In this document: piece by piece, positions 7,129 through 10,494 of the stretch
Numbering within the stretch: position 1 is the stretch's first letter
Layout: each line of letters opens with the position of its first letter
NCBI GenBank assembly: GCA_945872375.1
Contig: CAMBYR010000052.1
Span: 1-10,494, forward strand
Source: an uncultured Blautia sp.
Lineage (GTDB): Bacteria > Bacillota > Clostridia > Lachnospirales > Lachnospiraceae
Direction of reading: 5' to 3'
DNA length: 10,494 nt
Notes under the pieces: generated by a model
What the model was told of the DNA's origin: nothing
Seen by the model: the letters and a program-made list of their open reading frames with translations, nothing else
Databases searched by the model: none
Position numbers and translations under genes: made by a program

Positions 7129-7157
7129 ATAATATTACCATTCAAAAGCATTGTCAA
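7129..7157 (-). promoter_or_regulatory. Promoter of the SPFH-RHH operon
   Basis: On the minus strand a perfect TTGACA (7157-7152) is followed after 17 bp by TATTAT (7134-7129), five of six matches to consensus. Transcription should begin near 7122, inside the tandem TGATATCA element, giving a leader of about 48 bases. This is the strongest-looking promoter in the window, which fits a promoter held down by a repressor. Confidence 0.85.
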
Positions 7158-7160
7158 TAG

Positions 7161-7205
7161 GAAAAAGAAAAACTACCGATTTTCTTTTTTTTGAAAACCG
7201 ATAGT
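7161..7205 (-). terminator. Intrinsic terminator of the GTPase-NYN gene
   Basis: On the minus strand a 13-bp stem (ACTATCGGTTTTC with GAAAATCGGTAGT, two G-U pairs in RNA) encloses a loop of eight A. It is followed by TTTTCTTTTTC. It begins 8 bp after the stop codon at 7214 and ends just upstream of the SPFH promoter, separating the two transcription units. Confidence 0.88.
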
Positions 7206-7213
7206 CTTTTTCT

Positions 7214-9904
7214 TTACTCTTCGCCGAGTCTGATTTTCTTTACATAATCCGCCACGTCCCCGGATGCTCCGTCAAACAGATACGTTTTGCTGCTCTGTCT
7301 GCGGCCCTGCCATTCCTGACGGATTTCCCGCACCGTATCGGCGATCTCGTCCTTCAGTCCCTGGGCTGAAATCCGATGTGCTCCCTGTCCCAGAATGATG
7401 ATCTGCTCCAGCCTGTCCGATGTTGCCACCGTCACACGGTACTCACGTCCGATCTTATGAACCGTCCGTTCAATATACTGATCCGCCGTCTCCGCCTCTT
7501 TTGTATACACCACATGAATATTGTGATACCGAATCACCTCTTCTGCATGGCCTTCCACCTTGTAGGCATCAAAGACCAGGATCAGCGTACATTTCCGGTA
7601 TCCCTGATAATTGGATAAAATATCCATCAGTCTTGTCTGTGCCGCGTGAACATCTGCATCTGCCAGCTCCTTCAGCTCTTCCCAGGCAAAAATAATATTA
7701 TATCCGTCCACCAGAAGATATTCCTCCTGGCTTTTTTTCTTCGGGATATACTGGCTGCTCTTAGCCGGAGCGTGCACCGTTCTCCTGGAAAAAGCCTGCG
7801 GTTCCCGCTTTACAGGTCCGAAGGTCCGTTCAAAAATCGCCTGCAGTTCCTTTTCCTCCTCGTAGCTGCCGATAAAGGAACGTGAAGAAGGCCGGCTGAC
7901 CGTCTCCGGCAGTTCTTCCCCTTTTTCCTCCGAAGGGAGCCCGCTTTCCAGATGCATATACTCCTCTACCTGATCCCAGGGAACCACAAATCCGGCTCCA
8001 TGGGCACAGAAAACGGAACCTGTGGGATTTTCCAGATCTCTTTCGGAATCGTAGCCAATGGCATCCACCACCTCCTGCTGATTTTTACAGGGGGCATATC
8101 CCTTCAGGGTGCAGAACAGGCGTCCACGGCCTTTGCTGTAGGAAATCACCTGCTTCTGATAATCCCGCATGGATGCCACAGGTACCGTTCCCGAAAGAAC
8201 GGATATCTCTCCCTCCACCGAAGGCGGCTGGAACGTTCCCTGCATTTTCTGAATATCGGTCATGGCCCGTCCGATCATCTCTGACGGCACTTCCAGCCGA
8301 AATTCATAATAGGGCTCCAGCAGAACGGATTCCGCTTTTTTCAGTCCCTGACGTACCGCACGGTAGGTGGCCTGGCGAAAATCGCCGCCCTCTGTATGTT
8401 TCAGATGGGCTCTTCCGGTAAGCAGCGTGATCTGCATATCGGTAATCACCGATCCGGTAAGTACCCCTTTGTGTTCCCGTTCCTCCAGATGTGTCAAAAT
8501 CAGCCGCTGCCAGTTCCGATCCAGTACATCCTCACTGCAGGCGGTAAAAAACTGCAGGCCGCTTCCCGGTTCTCCCGGTTCCAGCAGAAGATGTACCTCC
8601 GCATAGTGACGAAGCGGTTCAAAATGGCCGATTCCCTCTATCGGAGCTGCAATGGTTTCCTTATAGACAATATTTCCGGTTCCGAATTCCACTGCCACAT
8701 GAAATCGCTCCCAGATCATATTTTTCAGGATCTCGATCTGCACTTCCCCCATAAGCTGGGCGTGAATTTCTCCAAGCTGTTCATCCCAGACGATATGAAG
8801 CTGAGGTTCTTCCTCTTCCAGCTGTTTCAGATTTTTTAACATCTGATGGACATCGCAGTCCGGCGGAAGCTGAATCTGGTAATTCAGGACCGGCTCCAGA
8901 ACAGGCATATCCGATTCGGCTTCCATTCCCAGTCCCTGCCCGGGATAAGTGGCCGAAAGACCTGTAACCGCACAGACGGTTCCCGCTTCTGCCTCCTGTA
9001 CCAGTTCATATTTGGCTCCGGAATAAACACGGATCTGATCTGCCTTTTCCTCCCAGATCTCATCGGGATGGCCGCCTCCTGCCACTCCATCCGGTTTTCT
9101 GTTTGAAAGGATTCCTTTCACCTTAAGGCTTCCCCCGGTTACCTTCAGATAGGTCAGTCTGGTTCCCTGTTCATCCCGGGCTATTTTATAAACCTTTGCG
9201 CCGAAATCCGCCGGGTACTCCGGCAGGCGGGTATAGGTTTTCACGCCATGCAGAAACTCCTCCACACCTGTCATCTTCAGCGCCGACCCGAAATAACAGG
9301 GAAAGGCTTTCCTGTCTGCAATCAGTTCCCGGATTTCTTCTGTTTCCAGAGCACCCTTTTCCAGATAATGCTCCAGCAGTACTTCTCCGCCGCACATAGC
9401 CAGATTTTCATCCCGTTCTTCCTCCGGTATCTGGCCGCTAAAATCTATACAATTTTCATCCAGCCTTTTTTTCAGTTCTGCCAGAATCTGTTCTCTGTCG
9501 GTTCCTTCCTGATCCATTTTATTGATAAACAGAAAAACCGGAATCCCATACTGTTCCAGGAGCCTCCAGAGCGTCAGGGTATGACCCTGCACACCGTCAG
9601 CGCCGCTGATCACCAGAATGGCATAATCCAGCACCTGAAGAGTTCGCTCCATCTCTGCCGAAAAATCCACATGTCCCGGCGTATCCAGAAGAGTAATCTC
9701 CATGTCTTCCATATTCAAAATGGCCTGTTTGGAGAAAATAGTAATTCCACGTTCCCGTTCCATTTCAAAGGTATCCAGAAAAGCATCCCCGTGATCCACC
9801 CGTCCCAGCTTACGCACTTTTCCGCACTGAAAAAGAAGACTCTCCGAAAGTGTCGTCTTTCCTGCATCCACATGAGCCAGAATTCCAATTACAAGTTTTT
9901 TCAT
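7214..9904 (-). CDS. Tet(M)/EF-G-like ribosomal GTPase fused to a Rae1/YacP-type NYN nuclease domain
   Basis: This is an 896-residue protein; Tet(M)-type ribosomal protection proteins are about 640 long. Residues 1 to about 655 are a complete translational GTPase: P-loop AHVDAGKTT (10-18), RGIT (52-55), DTPGHVD with H78, NKMD (128-131) and GSALK (206-210). The domains II to V pattern then follows, ending in LFCTLKGY (597-603). The Tet(M) YSPVS loop of domain IV is replaced by HLKHTEGGDF (500-509), so tetracycline displacement is doubtful. After a charged linker (about 655-727), residues 728 to about 868 form an NYN/PIN-like domain with LVDGYN (D733), LVFDA (D779), TKEAETADQYIE (D808), VATSD (D830) and ILGQGAHRISA. 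This is the motif series of YacP/Rae1, the ribosome-dependent A-site mRNA endonuclease of B. subtilis. A tail of about 28 residues follows. The ATG at 9904 has GGGAGG seven bases upstream. It is a single-gene unit with a strong terminator; its promoter is not obvious and may lie within the decayed gene upstream. The domains are seen directly; joint function in ribosome-targeted mRNA cleavage or rescue is inferred. Confidence 0.92.
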   Translation of the reverse strand: MKKLVIGILAHVDAGKTTLSESLLFQCGKVRKLGRVDHGDAFLDTFEMERERGITIFSKQAILNMEDMEITLLDTPGHVDFSAEMERTLQVLDYAILVISGADGVQGHTLTLWRLLEQYGIPVFLFINKMDQEGTDREQILAELKKRLDENCIDFSGQIPEEERDENLAMCGGEVLLEHYLEKGALETEEIRELIADRKAFPCYFGSALKMTGVEEFLHGVKTYTRLPEYPADFGAKVYKIARDEQGTRLTYLKVTGGSLKVKGILSNRKPDGVAGGGHPDEIWEEKADQIRVYSGAKYELVQEAEAGTVCAVTGLSATYPGQGLGMEAESDMPVLEPVLNYQIQLPPDCDVHQMLKNLKQLEEEEPQLHIVWDEQLGEIHAQLMGEVQIEILKNMIWERFHVAVEFGTGNIVYKETIAAPIEGIGHFEPLRHYAEVHLLLEPGEPGSGLQFFTACSEDVLDRNWQRLILTHLEEREHKGVLTGSVITDMQITLLTGRAHLKHTEGGDFRQATYRAVRQGLKKAESVLLEPYYEFRLEVPSEMIGRAMTDIQKMQGTFQPPSVEGEISVLSGTVPVASMRDYQKQVISYSKGRGRLFCTLKGYAPCKNQQEVVDAIGYDSERDLENPTGSVFCAHGAGFVVPWDQVEEYMHLESGLPSEEKGEELPETVSRPSSRSFIGSYEEEKELQAIFERTFGPVKREPQAFSRRTVHAPAKSSQYIPKKKSQEEYLLVDGYNIIFAWEELKELADADVHAAQTRLMDILSNYQGYRKCTLILVFDAYKVEGHAEEVIRYHNIHVVYTKEAETADQYIERTVHKIGREYRVTVATSDRLEQIIILGQGAHRISAQGLKDEIADTVREIRQEWQGRRQSSKTYLFDGASGDVADYVKKIRLGEE

Positions 9905-9934
9905 TTTTTCCTCCCGAGTACGATTCGCAATCTG

Positions 9935-10317
9935 TCATTCCAAAAGGAAATCCAACGCTCTGATAATTTTAATTCCATCCTGTGTCTGGGTAAGATTACA
10001 CTCCAGGGCAATGACTATTTTTTCGTAACTATCCCGGATTTTACGCAGAGGCGTAAGCTCTCGCTCTCTTGTTTCCGGAGCGTTCATTGCTTCTGTAACC
10101 CGGATATATTTTTTCTCGTCTGCTTTAGTGTACCGACCAAGGTGTTTCCAATGGAGGTTTCGGAAGTGTTGCTGCCAATATTGTCCGCCAGAAACAAGAT
10201 GATTTTTCTCAGCAGCACTGGGTCTTTGATTCGCTTTCTGACACTGCCTGCAGGCGACTTCCGTTCCGTCAGTGTATAGTCATGGAATTCCAGAAATTTT
10301 TTAAAAGATAATGGCAC
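9935..10317 (-). pseudogene. Decayed DUF4143-type AAA ATPase remnant
   Basis: Two out-of-frame pieces of one ATPase family remain. The first (10317 to about 10140) reads MPLSFKKFLEFHDYTLTE, then RKSPAGSVRKRIKD joined directly to PVLLRKIILFLADNIGSN. Full-length relatives have a long stretch (estimated at tens of residues) between these two parts. The second piece (about 10132 to 9935) reads YTKADEKKYIRVTEAMNAP and ends IIRALDFLLE with a TGA; it is the family's C-terminus but lies in another frame. The N-terminal Walker A and B region is missing altogether. So at least three internal losses and one frame change have occurred. In the first frame translation would stop at 10084 after 77 residues. 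The family (ATP-binding proteins with DUF4143) is common in anaerobic Firmicutes and its role is poorly understood. Family recognition is from memory of its conserved motifs. Confidence 0.8.
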
Positions 10318-10332
10318 CGCCTTTCGCTTAAA

Positions 10333-10361
10333 AACATATCACAAACTTCGTCTGAAATCAA
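10333..10361 (-). promoter_or_regulatory. Possible promoter of the ATPase remnant
   Basis: TTGATT (10361-10356) and TATGTT (10338-10333) are 17 bp apart on the minus strand, each matching four of six consensus bases. The -35 box lies inside the first inverted repeat. AGGCGGT before the ATG at 10317 could be its ribosome site. The match is weak. Confidence 0.35.
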
Positions 10362-10369
10362 GTTTGTGA
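10339..10369. repeat. Inverted repeat 1 upstream of the ATPase remnant
   Basis: Ten-base arms TCACAAACTT (10339-10348) and AAGTTTGTGA (10360-10369) flank an 11-base spacer containing TGAAATC. It overlaps the possible promoter and resembles a repressor site. It is the inverted relative of the second repeat nearby. Confidence 0.65.
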
Positions 10370-10380
10370 GATTGATACTG

Positions 10381-10405
10381 CAAACTTTGATTTTCAGGAA
10401 GTTTG
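10381..10405. repeat. Inverted repeat 2 upstream of the ATPase remnant
   Basis: Seven-base arms CAAACTT (10381-10387) and AAGTTTG (10399-10405) flank an 11-base spacer (TGATTTTCAGG). Arms and spacer length match repeat 1. The spacer read on the other strand (CCTGAAAATCA) resembles the repeat 1 spacer (CGTCTGAAATC), so the two elements are divergent inverted copies, with centres 39 bp apart. Confidence 0.65.
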
Positions 10406-10454
10406 TAACATATTGTAGGCACTTGTCGATATGTGTAATTACACAGCAGAAGAC

Positions 10455-10488
10455 AAAAGCCGTCTACTCTTCTCAGAATAAACGGCTT
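10455..10488 (-). terminator. Intrinsic terminator of a gene beyond the right edge
   Basis: On the minus strand AAGCCGTTTATTCT pairs over 14 bp (two G-U pairs) with AGAGTAGACGGCTT around a 4-base loop, and the stem runs into TTTTGTCTT. It would end a minus-strand transcript entering from the right. Between this terminator and the remnant there is no gene, only the two inverted repeats. Confidence 0.8.
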
Positions 10489-10494
10489 CCTGCA

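Noticed and set aside
7214..9904. Calling this gene a tetracycline resistance determinant
   Set aside because: The displacement loop differs from Tet(M) and there is an extra nuclease domain. The gene also has no visible mobile element or conjugative transposon genes around it.
9905..10000. A defined promoter for the GTPase-NYN gene
   Set aside because: Candidate boxes such as TAAAAT near 9970 lack a convincing -35 partner at the right distance, so none is listed.
9248..10279. Long plus-strand open frame of 343 codons opposite the GTPase-NYN gene start
   Set aside because: It spans the antisense of the GTPase N-terminus, the intergenic region and the ATPase remnant. It shows no domain and no ribosome site; the opposite-strand motifs are unmistakable.
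1..10494. CRISPR arrays, tRNA or rRNA genes, insertion sequences
   Set aside because: No regularly spaced repeats, no tRNA-like folds or rRNA segments, and no transposase coding sequence were seen.

Overview
The window looks like the chromosome of a Gram-positive, anaerobic Clostridia-type bacterium, most likely a Lachnospiraceae relative. The reasons are the Firmicutes-type fatty acid gene order with FabK as enoyl reductase, strong AGGAGG-type ribosome sites, and closely matching TTGACA/TATAAT-type promoters. The species assignment is an inference; no rRNA or other marker is present.

Left third (1-4217, all minus strand): a type II fatty acid synthesis operon read right to left in the order fabH, acpP, fabK, fabD, fabG, fabF (fabF runs off the left edge). 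Together these genes start chains from acetyl-CoA (FabH), carry them (ACP), supply malonyl units (FabD), elongate (FabF) and reduce (FabG, FabK). The dehydratase fabZ and the acc genes, usually found downstream of fabF, are not in the window. The operon promoter (4263-4291) overlaps a perfect palindrome, ATTTTGATTATCAAAAT, of the type bound by the MarR-family repressor FabT. No fabT gene is present where it is often found upstream of fabH.

Middle (4350-7157): a plus-strand MATE efflux gene with its own promoter ends at a strong hairpin terminator (5796-5843). Facing it is a minus-strand two-gene unit: a two-transmembrane SPFH/Band 7 membrane protein, then a 60-residue Arc-like ribbon-helix-helix protein. 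The SPFH promoter is followed immediately by two tandem copies of TGATATCA with centres 11 bp apart. This spacing is like the Arc operator, so the small protein may repress its own operon.

Right third (7161-10494): the most unusual gene is an 896-residue minus-strand protein. It joins a complete Tet(M)/EF-G-like ribosome-binding GTPase to a C-terminal NYN nuclease domain closely resembling Rae1/YacP, the ribosome A-site mRNA endonuclease of Bacillus subtilis. The domain IV loop used by Tet(M) to displace tetracycline is different here, so a role in translation quality control is more likely than drug resistance. Upstream lies a decayed DUF4143-type ATPase gene with several internal deletions and a frame change, preceded by a pair of inverted-repeat elements, and then the terminator of a gene beyond the right edge.
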